DNA of 64,000 nt, from positions 1,178,001 through 1,242,000 of the forward strand of contig CAVTIZ010000003.1 in the NCBI GenBank assembly GCA_963735045.1, given 5' to 3'. Position 1 is the stretch's first letter. Every line of letters starts with the position of its first letter. This stretch comes from Salsipaludibacter sp963735045. Lineage in GTDB: Bacteria > Actinomycetota > Nitriliruptoria > Nitriliruptorales > Nitriliruptoraceae. Made by a program: the position numbers and the translations under genes. The notes beneath the pieces were generated by a model. The model was given only the letters and a program-made list of their open reading frames with translations. It did not search any database and was not told the origin of the DNA. Shown piece after piece: positions 1-8,270 of this stretch.

Positions 1-217
1 GTCACCTCGCTCGTCATGCGCCACGGCACGCCGAAGTGCCACGCTGACCACGTCACGCGATCTCCGGGGCCCAGGTGGCCCCCGGTCGGTGCCTGCAGGA
101 CGTGTTCACGCATCGCGCCATCGACTGCAGGTGGACGTCGACGTCCAGGCACAGGTCGAACACGACGTCGGGCTCGACGCCCTCGATGTCGGTCTCGCAG
201 GTGAACGTGTGGGCCAT
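1..217 (-). pseudogene. SRPBCC-family protein, frameshifted and cut by the window edge
   Basis: Reading leftward from ATG at 217, the first 34 codons give an SRPBCC-like N-terminus (MAHTFTCETDIEG, then VVFDLCLDVDVHLQSMA) and a stop follows about 20 codons later. In the -1 frame the reading continues with REHVLQAPTGG, LGPGDRVTWSAWHFGV and WRMTSEV, the usual next part of START/SRPBCC ligand-binding proteins. Joining the frames at about 112-116 restores the spacing I expect between the SMA and GD motifs, so one base seems to be missing. It may be a real pseudogene or a sequence error. The gene continues past base 1. It lies 47 nt downstream of the CPT-like gene, probably in one transcript. Confidence 0.6.
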
Positions 218-264
218 GCCGCGCACGACAGGCGGCCGCCCCCGCGCTCTCGCGACGCACGGAC

Positions 265-927
265 CTACGACGATTCGCCGGTCTGCTCGGACCCGCCTGC
301 GAGCACGGATCGCCGCGGACCGCTGGCCAGGAGTTCACCGATGGCGTCCGCACACTCGTCCGGTGACAGCCGCGACGTGTCGACCTCCAGGTCGTAGCGC
401 CCCGGGACGTGGACCGCGTCCTCCCACCGGCGCACGGGCGCGGGGACATCACCCGGACCGGTGGACCGCACGTACTCGCCCAACCGGTCTGGATCACCGG
501 CGTCGCGACGGGCCATGATCTCCTCGATCGGACAGCGGACCCCCACCACGACGGCCGGCAAACCGGCCAGGTGGCGTGCCAGCTGGGTCCAGACGGCATC
601 GGCCCCACCGTCGTCGACGTCGGGCCCGTGGTCGCCGTGCAGCGTCACGTCGGCGACGACGTCGAACCCTGCCTGGGCATGCGCGGCGATGGACAGCCAC
701 ATGGCCGAGCGCAGGGCCGGCACCACCAGCGCGAGGTCCGGCCGATCGTTGCCGGGCCGCAGGCCGACGCCGGGTCGCAACGAGGCTGGCAGGACGTGGC
801 GGATGAACACGTCGTTGCCGAGGTTCAGCCACGTCCCGGGCACACGCCGTCGGACCGCGGTCACGATGCTGGACTTGCCCGACCGAGGTGCACCGTTGAG
901 GACGACGATCCTTCCGGGCTCGGTCAC
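265..927 (-). CDS. Chloramphenicol phosphotransferase-like kinase (CPT family)
   Basis: 220-residue P-loop protein. It opens with GRIVVLNGAPRSGKSS, a Walker A motif directly followed by the NLGNDVFI stretch typical of CPT-like proteins (family of Streptomyces venezuelae chloramphenicol 3-O-phosphotransferase). A DVTLH segment in the middle and PIEEIMARRDAGDPDRLGEY in the second half resemble the family's nucleoside-kinase fold. GTG at 927 is chosen as start because GGAG sits 6 nt upstream and the P-loop is then near the N-terminus. Most homologues are general small-molecule kinases of unknown substrate, so drug resistance should not be assumed. It diverges from the xanthine dehydrogenase operon. 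Confidence 0.75.
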   Translation of the reverse strand: MTEPGRIVVLNGAPRSGKSSIVTAVRRRVPGTWLNLGNDVFIRHVLPASLRPGVGLRPGNDRPDLALVVPALRSAMWLSIAAHAQAGFDVVADVTLHGDHGPDVDDGGADAVWTQLARHLAGLPAVVVGVRCPIEEIMARRDAGDPDRLGEYVRSTGPGDVPAPVRRWEDAVHVPGRYDLEVDTSRLSPDECADAIGELLASGPRRSVLAGGSEQTGESS

Positions 928-1009
928 CTGGCACTCCAGCGGGTCGGCGCGGCGCCCTCCATGGTGCCCGACGGCGCCCGGTGAAACCTCCACGAAACCC
1001 GCGACCTCC

Positions 1010-1015
1010 TAGGCT
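1010..1015 (+). promoter_or_regulatory. Putative -10 box (TAGGCT) of the xanthine dehydrogenase operon
   Basis: TAGGCT fits the actinobacterial TAnnnT -10 pattern that recurs in this window. It lies 27 nt before the CTG start at 1043, leaving room for AGGAGG at 1031-1036. No clear -35 is visible. Confidence 0.45.
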
Positions 1016-1042
1016 CTGGGGTCCGACCGCAGGAGGCCCCCA

Positions 1043-1882
1043 CTGACCGTCGCCCGACCCCGAGACCTGCCCGGCGCGCTGGACGCGCTGGCGGCGTCCC
1101 CGGACGCCGACCTGCTGGCCGGCGGGACCGACCTGGTGGTCGAGGTCAACCTGGGGCATCGGCGGCCGCAGGGCATCGTGGCGCTGCGACGGGTGGCCGA
1201 ACTGCAGGGTGTCGAGGTCACCGACGACCGGGTCGACCTCGGTGCCGGCGTGACCTACGCCGAAGTCGAGGCCGACCTGGCCGACGTCGCACCAGGCCTG
1301 GCCATGGCGTCGCGCACGGTGGGCTCGCCCCAGATCCGAAACGTGGGGACCATCGGGGGCAACCTCGGTACGGCCAGCCCTGCCGGTGACGCCCTGCCGT
1401 GGCTGGTCGCGCTCGACGCCGACGTGGTGCTGGTGGGGCCCGACGGCGCCCGCACGGTCCCGGTGGCGGACTTCCTCACCGGGGTCAAGCGCACCGACCG
1501 TCGTCCGGGTGAGGTCATCCACCGCGTGCACGTCCCCCGGGTCGCCGGGCCCCAGCACGTCGCCAAGGTCGGGCCCCGCAACGCCATGGCCATCGCCGTG
1601 GCCAGTGTCGCGATGGTCGTCGACACCGACGCGCGTCGGGTCCGCCTGGCCATGGGCTCGGTCGGCCCGACCCCGGTCCGGCCGCACGACGCGGAGGAGG
1701 CGGTGTCGGCCGCCGTCGACTGGTCCGCCCTCACCTGCCCCGACGACGCCGTGGAGGCGTTCGGTCGGGCCTGCGCCGCCGCGACGACGCCGATCACCGA
1801 CCACCGCAGCACGGCCGACTACCGGCGCCACGCCGCCGGGGTGCTGGCGGCCCGGACCCTCCGGAGGTGCCTGTCCTCATGA
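1043..1882 (+). CDS. Xanthine dehydrogenase-type FAD-binding (medium) subunit
   Basis: 279-residue FAD subunit of a three-polypeptide molybdenum hydroxylase; it would pass electrons from the Fe-S subunit to NAD+ or another acceptor. Both FAD-binding signatures are present: AGGTDL at residues 26-31 and TIGGNL at 103-108, followed by the C-terminal CO-dehydrogenase flavoprotein domain. The first ATG/GTG-type start (1136) would remove the AGGTDL loop. The only start that keeps TVARPRDLPGAL is CTG at 1043, with a perfect AGGAGG 6 nt upstream, so a rare CTG start is proposed. The gene overlaps the next by 4 nt (ATGA), indicating translational coupling. Confidence 0.88.
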   Translation: MTVARPRDLPGALDALAASPDADLLAGGTDLVVEVNLGHRRPQGIVALRRVAELQGVEVTDDRVDLGAGVTYAEVEADLADVAPGLAMASRTVGSPQIRNVGTIGGNLGTASPAGDALPWLVALDADVVLVGPDGARTVPVADFLTGVKRTDRRPGEVIHRVHVPRVAGPQHVAKVGPRNAMAIAVASVAMVVDTDARRVRLAMGSVGPTPVRPHDAEEAVSAAVDWSALTCPDDAVEAFGRACAAATTPITDHRSTADYRRHAAGVLAARTLRRCLSS

Positions 1883-2403
1883 GCGACGCCATGCCCACCA
1901 CCGAGCCCGGTGCCGAGCCGTACCGGCTGACGGTCAACGGTCGCTCCGAGACCGTGGCCTCCAGCTGGCTCGGCGAGAGCCTGCTGTACGTGCTGCGCGA
2001 GCGACTCGGACACCCGGGGACCAAGAACGCCTGTGACCAGGGCGAGTGCGGGTCCTGCACCGTGCTGGTCGACGGGCGGGTCGCCTGCGCCTGCTGCCTG
2101 CTCGCCGCCGACGCCGTCGACGCCGACATCCGCACGGTGGAGGGCCTCGGCGACGGGTCCGACGGCGTCGACGACGTCCAGCAGGCCTTCCTCGACGCCG
2201 GCGCCGTCCAGTGTGGCTTCTGCACGCCGGGCCTGGTGGTCGCCGTCCACGACCTGCTGGACCGCCGCCCCGACGTCGACGACCTCGGGGTCCGCGAGGC
2301 GCTCAGTGGCAACCTGTGCCGATGCACCGGGTACGGACGCATCCTGGAGGCGGTCGCGCGGGTGCGTGACGACCGCCGCGACGCCGGGGAGGGGTCGCGG
2401 TGA
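1879..2403 (+). CDS. Xanthine dehydrogenase-type [2Fe-2S] (small) subunit
   Basis: 174-residue iron-sulfur subunit that relays electrons from the molybdenum centre to FAD. Cys52, Cys57, Cys60 and Cys72 form the plant-ferredoxin-type cluster site (CDQGECGSC). Cys112, Cys115, Cys147 and Cys149 (QCGFC and CRC) form the second cluster in the helical C-terminal domain. ATG at 1879 overlaps the upstream stop and is preceded by GGAGG at 1863-1867. It overlaps the large subunit by 4 nt (GTGA). All ligands are present, so it should be functional. Confidence 0.93.
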   Translation: MSDAMPTTEPGAEPYRLTVNGRSETVASSWLGESLLYVLRERLGHPGTKNACDQGECGSCTVLVDGRVACACCLLAADAVDADIRTVEGLGDGSDGVDDVQQAFLDAGAVQCGFCTPGLVVAVHDLLDRRPDVDDLGVREALSGNLCRCTGYGRILEAVARVRDDRRDAGEGSR

Positions 2404-4775
2404 GCATCACCACCTCGCCCGGCACCACGACGGACACCCAGGCCCCCACCGGGGGGCTGGGCGACAGCGCCGACCGCCCCGACGGGGTGGCCAAGGTCAC
2501 CGGCGACTTCGCGTTCTCCTCCGACCTCCACCTGGAGGGCCGGCTGTGGGGTCGCACGCTGCGCAGCCCACACGCCGCCGCCCGGATCCGGTCCATCGAC
2601 ACGTCGGCCGCCACGGCCATGGCCGGCGTGCACGCGGTCGTGCTGGCCGAGGACGTCCCGGGATCGCGCACCTTCGGCATGGAGCACCGTGACCAGCCGG
2701 TGTTCGCCGACGAGGTCGTGCGCCACCACGGCGAGGCCATCGCGGCGGTGGCGGCCGACCACCCCGAGCTGGCGCTGCGGGCGGTGCAGGCGATCGTCGT
2801 GGACTACGAGGTCCAGGAACCGCTGGCCGACGCCGAGGCGGCCATCACGGCCGATCCGATCCATCCCGACGGCAACGTGTTCCGCCACATCCCGCTGCGC
2901 CACGGCGACCCCGACGCCGTCACCGGCGACGTGGTGGTCGAGGGCACCTACGAGGTCGGCATGCAGGACCAGGCCTTCCTCGGCCCGGAATCCGGGCTGG
3001 CGGTGCCGGACGGCGAGGGTGGCGTCGACCTGTACATCTCGACCCAGTGGCTGCACGTCGACCGTGACCAGGTGGCCGCGTGCCTCGGCCTGGAGCCCGA
3101 CCAGGTGCGGTTGTCCCTGGCCGGGGTCGGCGGCGCCTTCGGGGGCCGGGAGGACGTCAGCCTCCAGGTCCACGTGTGCCTGCTGGCGCTGGTGACCGGT
3201 CGGCCGGTCAAGATGCTGTACTCGCGGGAGGAGAGCTTCTACGGCCACGTCCACCGCCACCCGGCGCGGATGTGGTATCGCCACCACGCCACCGCCGACG
3301 GCGACCTGGTCAAGGTCGAGGCCCGAGTGGTGCTGGACGGGGGCTCCTACGCGTCGTCGTCGGCGGCGGTCATCGCCAACGCCACCTGCTTCGCTGCCGG
3401 GCCCTACCGGGTCCCGCACGCGGCCATCGACGGCTGGGTGGTGCGCACCAACAACCCACCCTGCGGGGCCATGCGGGGGTTCGGTGCGGTGCAGGTGTGC
3501 TTCGCCCACGAGGCCCAGATGGATCGGCTGGCGGTGGCGTTGGACATGGACCCCGTCGAACTTCGCCTGCGCAATGCCCTGGAGACCGGTGACCGGATCG
3601 TGACCGGGCAGGTCCTGGCCGGGACGGCGCCCGTGCGCGAGGTCATCGAGGCGGCGATGGACCACGCCCTTCCCGACGACGCGCCGTCGGTCGGCGAGGA
3701 CGACGCCCGGCGGCTGCCCGGGGGCACCGGATCGACCACCCGCGGCACCGACGTCGTCCGGGGGACCGGGCTCGCGGTGGGCTACAAGAACCTGATGTTC
3801 TCCGAGGGCTTCGACGACTTCTCCACCGCCGGGGTCCGACTGGAGCGGTCCCTCGCGGGCGAGCCCATGGCCACCGTCCGGTGCGCGGCCGCCGAGGTCG
3901 GGCAGGGCTTCCACACGCTCGCCCTGCAGATCCTGCGCAGCGAACTCGGGGTGGACCACGTCGTGCTGGGTCCCACCGACACCTCGATCGGGTCGGCGGG
4001 CTCGACCAGCGCCTCCCGCCAGACCTGGATGAGTGGCGGCGCGGTCCAGGCCGCGTGCCGGGCCGTCGAGCAGGAACTGCTGGCCCGGGCGTCGCGCATC
4101 CTGGACGTGCCCGTCGACGGCACCCGGCGTGAACTGCTCGCGGTCCGCGACGGCGAGGTGGTCGAGGTCGACGGCGATCGGCGCGTGCCGCTGGCCGACC
4201 TGCTGGAGACGCCGGTGGACGAGGTCCGCGAGTACCACCACCCGCCCACCCAGCCGCTGGACGACCACGGCCAGGGCGACGCCCACGTGTCGTTCGCCTT
4301 CGCCGCCCATCGCGCCACGGTCGACGTCGACCCCGAACTCGGCCTGGTCCGGGTGGTGCAGGTGGCCACCGGCCAGGACATCGGTCGCGCGCTCAACCCC
4401 CGTGCGCTGGTCGGGCAGGTCGAGGGCGGCATCGCCCAGGGGGTCGGCCTGGCGATCATGGAGGAGATCGTGGTCGACGGGGGACTGGTGCGCAATCCGT
4501 CGTTCACCGACTACCTCATCCCCACCACGCTGGACATGCCAGAGGTCGTCGCCACCTTCGTCGAGCAACCCGAGCCGGGCGCGCCGTTCGGTGCCAAGGG
4601 CGTCGGCGAGCCCCCGACCATCTCCTCGGCGCCCGCCGTGGTGGCGGCCATGCGGGCCGCCACCGGGGCAGCCCTGACCCGGATCCCGGTGCGACCGGGC
4701 GACGTGGTCGGGCTGCACGACGGGAGTGACCGGGGGGCGGACGGGGGGCCCGACGGGGTACGGGACGGGCAATGA
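2400..4775 (+). CDS. Xanthine dehydrogenase-type molybdopterin-binding (large) subunit
   Basis: 791-residue catalytic subunit with an N-terminal a/b-hammerhead domain (DGVAKVTGDFAF, GVHAVVLAEDVPG) and two molybdopterin-binding domains. Visible signatures are GGAFGGRED, the NNPPCGAMRGFGAVQ loop near the active site, and GAKGVGEPP, whose Glu737 matches the catalytic base of this family. The match looks closest to bacterial purine hydroxylases rather than CO dehydrogenase, since the CO dehydrogenase VAYRCSFR loop is absent. The deaminase encoded immediately downstream supports a purine substrate. GTG start. The stop overlaps the deaminase ATG. No XdhC-type cofactor-insertion gene is seen nearby. 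Confidence 0.9.
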   Translation: MSITTSPGTTTDTQAPTGGLGDSADRPDGVAKVTGDFAFSSDLHLEGRLWGRTLRSPHAAARIRSIDTSAATAMAGVHAVVLAEDVPGSRTFGMEHRDQPVFADEVVRHHGEAIAAVAADHPELALRAVQAIVVDYEVQEPLADAEAAITADPIHPDGNVFRHIPLRHGDPDAVTGDVVVEGTYEVGMQDQAFLGPESGLAVPDGEGGVDLYISTQWLHVDRDQVAACLGLEPDQVRLSLAGVGGAFGGREDVSLQVHVCLLALVTGRPVKMLYSREESFYGHVHRHPARMWYRHHATADGDLVKVEARVVLDGGSYASSSAAVIANATCFAAGPYRVPHAAIDGWVVRTNNPPCGAMRGFGAVQVCFAHEAQMDRLAVALDMDPVELRLRNALETGDRIVTGQVLAGTAPVREVIEAAMDHALPDDAPSVGEDDARRLPGGTGSTTRGTDVVRGTGLAVGYKNLMFSEGFDDFSTAGVRLERSLAGEPMATVRCAAAEVGQGFHTLALQILRSELGVDHVVLGPTDTSIGSAGSTSASRQTWMSGGAVQAACRAVEQELLARASRILDVPVDGTRRELLAVRDGEVVEVDGDRRVPLADLLETPVDEVREYHHPPTQPLDDHGQGDAHVSFAFAAHRATVDVDPELGLVRVVQVATGQDIGRALNPRALVGQVEGGIAQGVGLAIMEEIVVDGGLVRNPSFTDYLIPTTLDMPEVVATFVEQPEPGAPFGAKGVGEPPTISSAPAVVAAMRAATGAALTRIPVRPGDVVGLHDGSDRGADGGPDGVRDGQ

Positions 4776-6064
4776 CCCGACTGGTCCTGCGCGGGGCGCG
4801 TCATCCCGGTGACGTCGCGCTCCGCGACGGGTTCGTGGAGGCCGTGGGCGTGGTTCCGGGCGAGCCCGGCGACGAGGTCTGGGCGGTGGACGGCGACCTC
4901 GTCACGGCGGGCCTGGTCAACACCCACCACCACCTGTACCAGTGGATGACACGCGGTCGCGCGACCGGCTCGAGCCTGTTCGAGTGGCTGACGACGCTGT
5001 ACCCGGTGTGGGCGCGCCTGGACGTCGAGGACGTCCTGGCCGCCGCCCGGGTGGGCCTGGGCGAGCTGGCACGGTCCGGCTGCACCACCGCCGCCGACCA
5101 CCACTACCTGGTGCCCCGTGGCGACGACCAGGTGTTCGACGCCATCGCCACCGCGGCGGGCGAGGTCGGCATCCGGTTGCACCTCGCGCGTGGCTCGATG
5201 GACCTGGGACAGGCCGACGGCGGGCTGCCGCCCGACGACGTCGTGGAGGACCTCGACGACATCCTGGCCTCCACCGAACGTGTCGTGGCGCGGTGGCACG
5301 ACGGGGAGCGCGTGGTGGTCACCGTCGCCCCGTGCAGTCCGTTCAGCGTGTCGCGCGAGCTGATGGTGGAGTCGGCCGCGCTGGCACGGCGACACGGACT
5401 GCGCCTGCACACCCACCTGGCCGAGACGCGCGACGAGGAGGCCGACTGCCTCCGGCGCTTCGGAGCCCGACCCCTGGCCGTGCTGGACGACTGGGGCTGG
5501 GTGGCCGACGACGTGTGGTTCGCCCACGGGATCCACTTCGACGACGACGAGGTGGCACGACTGGCCGCGGCGGGGGCCGGGGTGGCGCACTGCCCGTCGT
5601 CCAACGCGCGTCTGGCCGCCGGGTTCTGTCGCACCCGCGACCTGCGCGTCGCCGGTGTCGCCGTCGGACTGGGTGTCGACGGCGTGGCCTCCAACGAGCA
5701 GGGCACGCTGGTGACCGAACTTCGCCAGGCCCTGTGGTCGGCCCGGCAGGGCACGGGCGATCCCGCGGCGCTCACGGCCGCCGATGCCCTGGACATGGGC
5801 ACGCGCGGGGGCGCGGACTGCCTCGGCCGCGACGACATCGGGCGTCTGGAGCCGGGCGCGCGCGCCGACCTCGTGGTGTGGCCCGGCGGCGACCTCGGTG
5901 ACGTCCCGGATCCCGTCGAGGCGTTGGTGCTCGGACCCGACCGGACCGCCCGCCACGTCCTCGTGGGCGGCGAACCGGTCGTGCGCGACGGCGAGGTGGT
6001 GGGCCTGGACCTCGCTGCGGCGCACCGCGAGCTCGCGGCGCGAGCACGTCGGCTGTGGGACTGA
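4772..6064 (+). CDS. 8-oxoguanine deaminase-like amidohydrolase
   Basis: 430-residue amidohydrolase of the ATZ/TRZ group. Metal ligands and catalytic residues are present: HHH at residues 52-54 (NTHHHLYQW), HTHLAETRDEE, FAHGIHF and GVDGVASNE. The HHHLYQWMTRG and DHHYLVPRGDD motifs are characteristic of bacterial 8-oxoguanine deaminases, which turn 8-oxoguanine into urate; a hydroxyatrazine-type hydrolase is a less likely alternative. It shares an ATGA overlap with the xanthine dehydrogenase large subunit, so the operon would deliver urate from both xanthine and damaged guanine. The last 60 residues form the usual small beta-sandwich domain. Confidence 0.85.
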   Translation: MTRLVLRGARHPGDVALRDGFVEAVGVVPGEPGDEVWAVDGDLVTAGLVNTHHHLYQWMTRGRATGSSLFEWLTTLYPVWARLDVEDVLAAARVGLGELARSGCTTAADHHYLVPRGDDQVFDAIATAAGEVGIRLHLARGSMDLGQADGGLPPDDVVEDLDDILASTERVVARWHDGERVVVTVAPCSPFSVSRELMVESAALARRHGLRLHTHLAETRDEEADCLRRFGARPLAVLDDWGWVADDVWFAHGIHFDDDEVARLAAAGAGVAHCPSSNARLAAGFCRTRDLRVAGVAVGLGVDGVASNEQGTLVTELRQALWSARQGTGDPAALTAADALDMGTRGGADCLGRDDIGRLEPGARADLVVWPGGDLGDVPDPVEALVLGPDRTARHVLVGGEPVVRDGEVVGLDLAAAHRELAARARRLWD

Positions 6065-6158
6065 GGCGACCGTGGGACGGAGACGACCGGGGGGAGTGAC
6101 CGGGCGCCGAACGTCGTGGGGGCAGAACGGCCGCCCCGTCACGCTCGGGACCGTCGGA

Positions 6159-6428
6159 TCACTCCTCGAGGGGTTCCAGGACGCGTGGCTCGGACTCGCC
6201 GCGCAGCCACGCGCGCGGCACCTGCGCGGTGTCGGGCAGGGCGTGCACCTCCACGCCGTCGACGACGCAGTGGTCGAGGCCGACCCGACCGCCCACGGCG
6301 AGCACGGCGTCCATGCTCTCGTCGAGCAGGTCGGGATCCACGTCGACGCGACGGACGGCGGCCGCCCCGTGGCGGGTCTGCGCGTCCACGATGAGCTGGC
6401 TGACGATGGTCAGGGCAGTGGGTTCCAT
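6159..6428 (-). CDS. Hypothetical protein, 89 residues
   Basis: No family recognised. The sequence is soluble, mildly acidic and has a single cysteine (DHCVVDG). ATG at 6428 is preferred over GTG at 6434, because TACGCT lies at 6440-6435, leaving only 6 nt to the ATG; that geometry suggests a leaderless mRNA. Codon use looks like the neighbours. It converges with the deaminase operon and lies just downstream of another leftward hypothetical gene. Confidence 0.55.
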   Translation of the reverse strand: MEPTALTIVSQLIVDAQTRHGAAAVRRVDVDPDLLDESMDAVLAVGGRVGLDHCVVDGVEVHALPDTAQVPRAWLRGESEPRVLEPLEE

Positions 6429-6501
6429 GCGCACAGCGTAGGCAACCCGTTCCCGGTCGCACGGACGTGGTCGACGTCGGCGGCCGGGGCCGGGACGCGG
6501 C

Positions 6502-6927
6502 TCAGTCGGCCGGCTGGGCGTCGACGGTGGCGCGCAGGTCGCTGGCCTCGAGGTCCAGCCCCAGGGCGCCGCCGGCGACGTCTTCGACCAGGCAGGCGTA
6601 GGTCCCGGCCGGCCCGGACATCCGGAAGGTCACGGTGCCCATCATCGAGGTGTGGCCCATCCCGGTGGCCTGCCGGTGCGGACCCGTCACGCGGGCGTGC
6701 ACGGCCACCTCCGGGCAGCGCTTGCCGTCGGCATCCTTGACGGTGGCGACGAAGCCGACGCGGACCCCGTCGACGTGCTCCTCGACGGCGGTGCGCAGGT
6801 CGGTGACACGCAGGGGTCCGGTGAAGAAGGCGTCCTTGGGGTGGTCGTCGGGCACCGGGCCCAGGCCCTCGGCCAGGCCCGTTCGCGACGGCGTCGCGCG
6901 GCTGGAACGGAAGCGGCCGAACCTCAC
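6502..6927 (-). CDS. Hypothetical protein, 141 residues, possible beta-sandwich domain
   Basis: Function not recognised. GTG at 6927 is chosen because GAGAGGG sits 6 nt upstream and a TATCGT -10 box lies at 6959-6954. The C-terminal half (VGFVATVKDADGKRCPEV, HARVTGPHR, MGTVTFRMSGPAGTYACL) reads like an alternating-strand Ig-like or FixH-like domain. There is no signal peptide or membrane helix, and the N-terminus is basic (RFGRFRSSR). A His/Met cluster (HRQATGMGHTSMMG) might bind metal, but that is speculation. Confidence 0.55.
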   Translation of the reverse strand: MRFGRFRSSRATPSRTGLAEGLGPVPDDHPKDAFFTGPLRVTDLRTAVEEHVDGVRVGFVATVKDADGKRCPEVAVHARVTGPHRQATGMGHTSMMGTVTFRMSGPAGTYACLVEDVAGGALGLDLEASDLRATVDAQPAD

Positions 6928-7051
6928 GACGAACCCTCTCGATGGTGCTTGGAACGATATCCCGCCACCCGGCGGCCCCCCGCGGTCGATCCTCGTTCGA
7001 ACGGACGGGATCGACGACGTATCACCGGGGCCGTGTCGGCCTCCGCGACCG

Positions 7052-7900
7052 TCAGCCGGCCAGCAGCTCCATGGCCGCCGTGTGCAGGTCGCGGGTCGCC
7101 GCGGCCAGCAGCCGACCCCCACCGCGGGGCGAACCACCGTCCCACGCGGTGGCGACCCCGCCGGCCCCGACCACGACGGGGACCAGTGCCTGCACGTCGT
7201 GGGGCTTCAGTCCGGCCTCGACCACCAGGTCGACGTGACCCGACGCCAGCATCGCATAGGCGTAGCAGTCGGCGCTGTAGCGGGTCATGCGCACCGCGGT
7301 CCGCACGCGGTCGAAGGCGGCCCGTTCCGCCGGCGTGCCGACCTCGGGGAAGCTGGTGAACAGCACGGCGTCGCCCAGGTCGCGGTCGTGGCGGGTGGCC
7401 AGCGTCGTGTGCGTCCCCGCACCGTCGCACCAGGCCCGGTCGTCGCCGACGCCGATCACCCCGACGAAGCGTTCGCCGAGGAAGGGCTGGTCGATGACGC
7501 CGACCACCGGACCGGTGTCGGGGCCGACCGCGACCAGCGTGCCCCAGGTCGGCATCCCGGCGACGAACGAGCGCGTCCCGTCGATCGGGTCGAGCACCCA
7601 GGTGAGCCCCGTCGAGCCGGGCACGTCGGCGAGTTCCTCGCCACGCACGGCGTCGTCGGGACGGCGGGCACCCAGCACGGCCCGCATCGCGGCCTCGGCG
7701 GCACCGTCGGCGATGGTGACCGGGTCGAACCCGGTGCCGTCGACGGTCCGGTCGGTGCGGCCGCCGGCCTTGTCGCGGACGTCGAGCGGTCGCCGGAAGT
7801 GGGCCAGGGTGGGGCCCCGAGCCGCCTCGGCGACCGCCTCGGCGACTGCGAGCAGGTCGTCGACGTCGACGCCCGGGAGTCGCGCGCGCGGTCCGTGCAT
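7052..7900 (-). CDS. hisN: Histidinol-phosphatase, inositol monophosphatase family
   Basis: 282-residue Mg-dependent phosphatase of the IMPase fold. Metal-site motifs are GEE (residues around 100), WVLDPIDGTRSF and, near the C-terminus, KPHDVQALVPVVVGAGG. The last motif plus YAYAMLASGHVDLVVEAGL is characteristic of actinobacterial HisN, which hydrolyses L-histidinol phosphate in histidine synthesis. An inositol or other sugar phosphatase is the main alternative. ATG at 7900 follows GGGAGGAA with good spacing, and TAGCGT at 7955-7950 is a plausible -10. No other his gene is in the window. Confidence 0.82.
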   Translation of the reverse strand: MHGPRARLPGVDVDDLLAVAEAVAEAARGPTLAHFRRPLDVRDKAGGRTDRTVDGTGFDPVTIADGAAEAAMRAVLGARRPDDAVRGEELADVPGSTGLTWVLDPIDGTRSFVAGMPTWGTLVAVGPDTGPVVGVIDQPFLGERFVGVIGVGDDRAWCDGAGTHTTLATRHDRDLGDAVLFTSFPEVGTPAERAAFDRVRTAVRMTRYSADCYAYAMLASGHVDLVVEAGLKPHDVQALVPVVVGAGGVATAWDGGSPRGGGRLLAAATRDLHTAAMELLAG

Positions 7901-8270
7901 GCGTTCCTCCCGGACGTCGAGGGGCGGTCGTGGGGTCTGGTCGCGGGCGACGCTACCGCCGACGTGGCGTCTCCCGGCACCCCCCACGTTGCAATTCCGT
8001 GGTCGATCGGGGACCATGGGACCTGCACGGGAGGGCACGTCCCACCCGTTGCGTCGTTCGCGGCGCGGTCGTGATCCCGCCCCCGGGTCCGGTCCTCCAG
8101 GGATCGTCCGGGACGCCGGGCCACCTCGCCACGGACCCCGACCAGCTCCCGGTCCGCACCGGGAACACCATGCCCATGGACACGCTGTCGTGTCCCCGAC
8201 CTGTGTCATCGACCGATGACCCGACGCCGGCAGACCGAGGCCACGCGTCGTCAACCACGAAACGACATCA
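7901..8270. promoter_or_regulatory. Divergent hisN / rpsA intergenic region
   Basis: 370 nt with no supportable gene. The left part holds the hisN -10 candidate (TAGCGT, 7955-7950, minus strand). The right part would be the rpsA promoter and leader. I see no convincing TAnnnT box or Shine-Dalgarno before the rpsA ATG, and no hairpin of terminator strength. Confidence 0.4.

Noticed and set aside
265..927. Chloramphenicol resistance gene
   Set aside because: The gene belongs to the CPT-like family, but most members are not drug kinases, and no resistance context is present.
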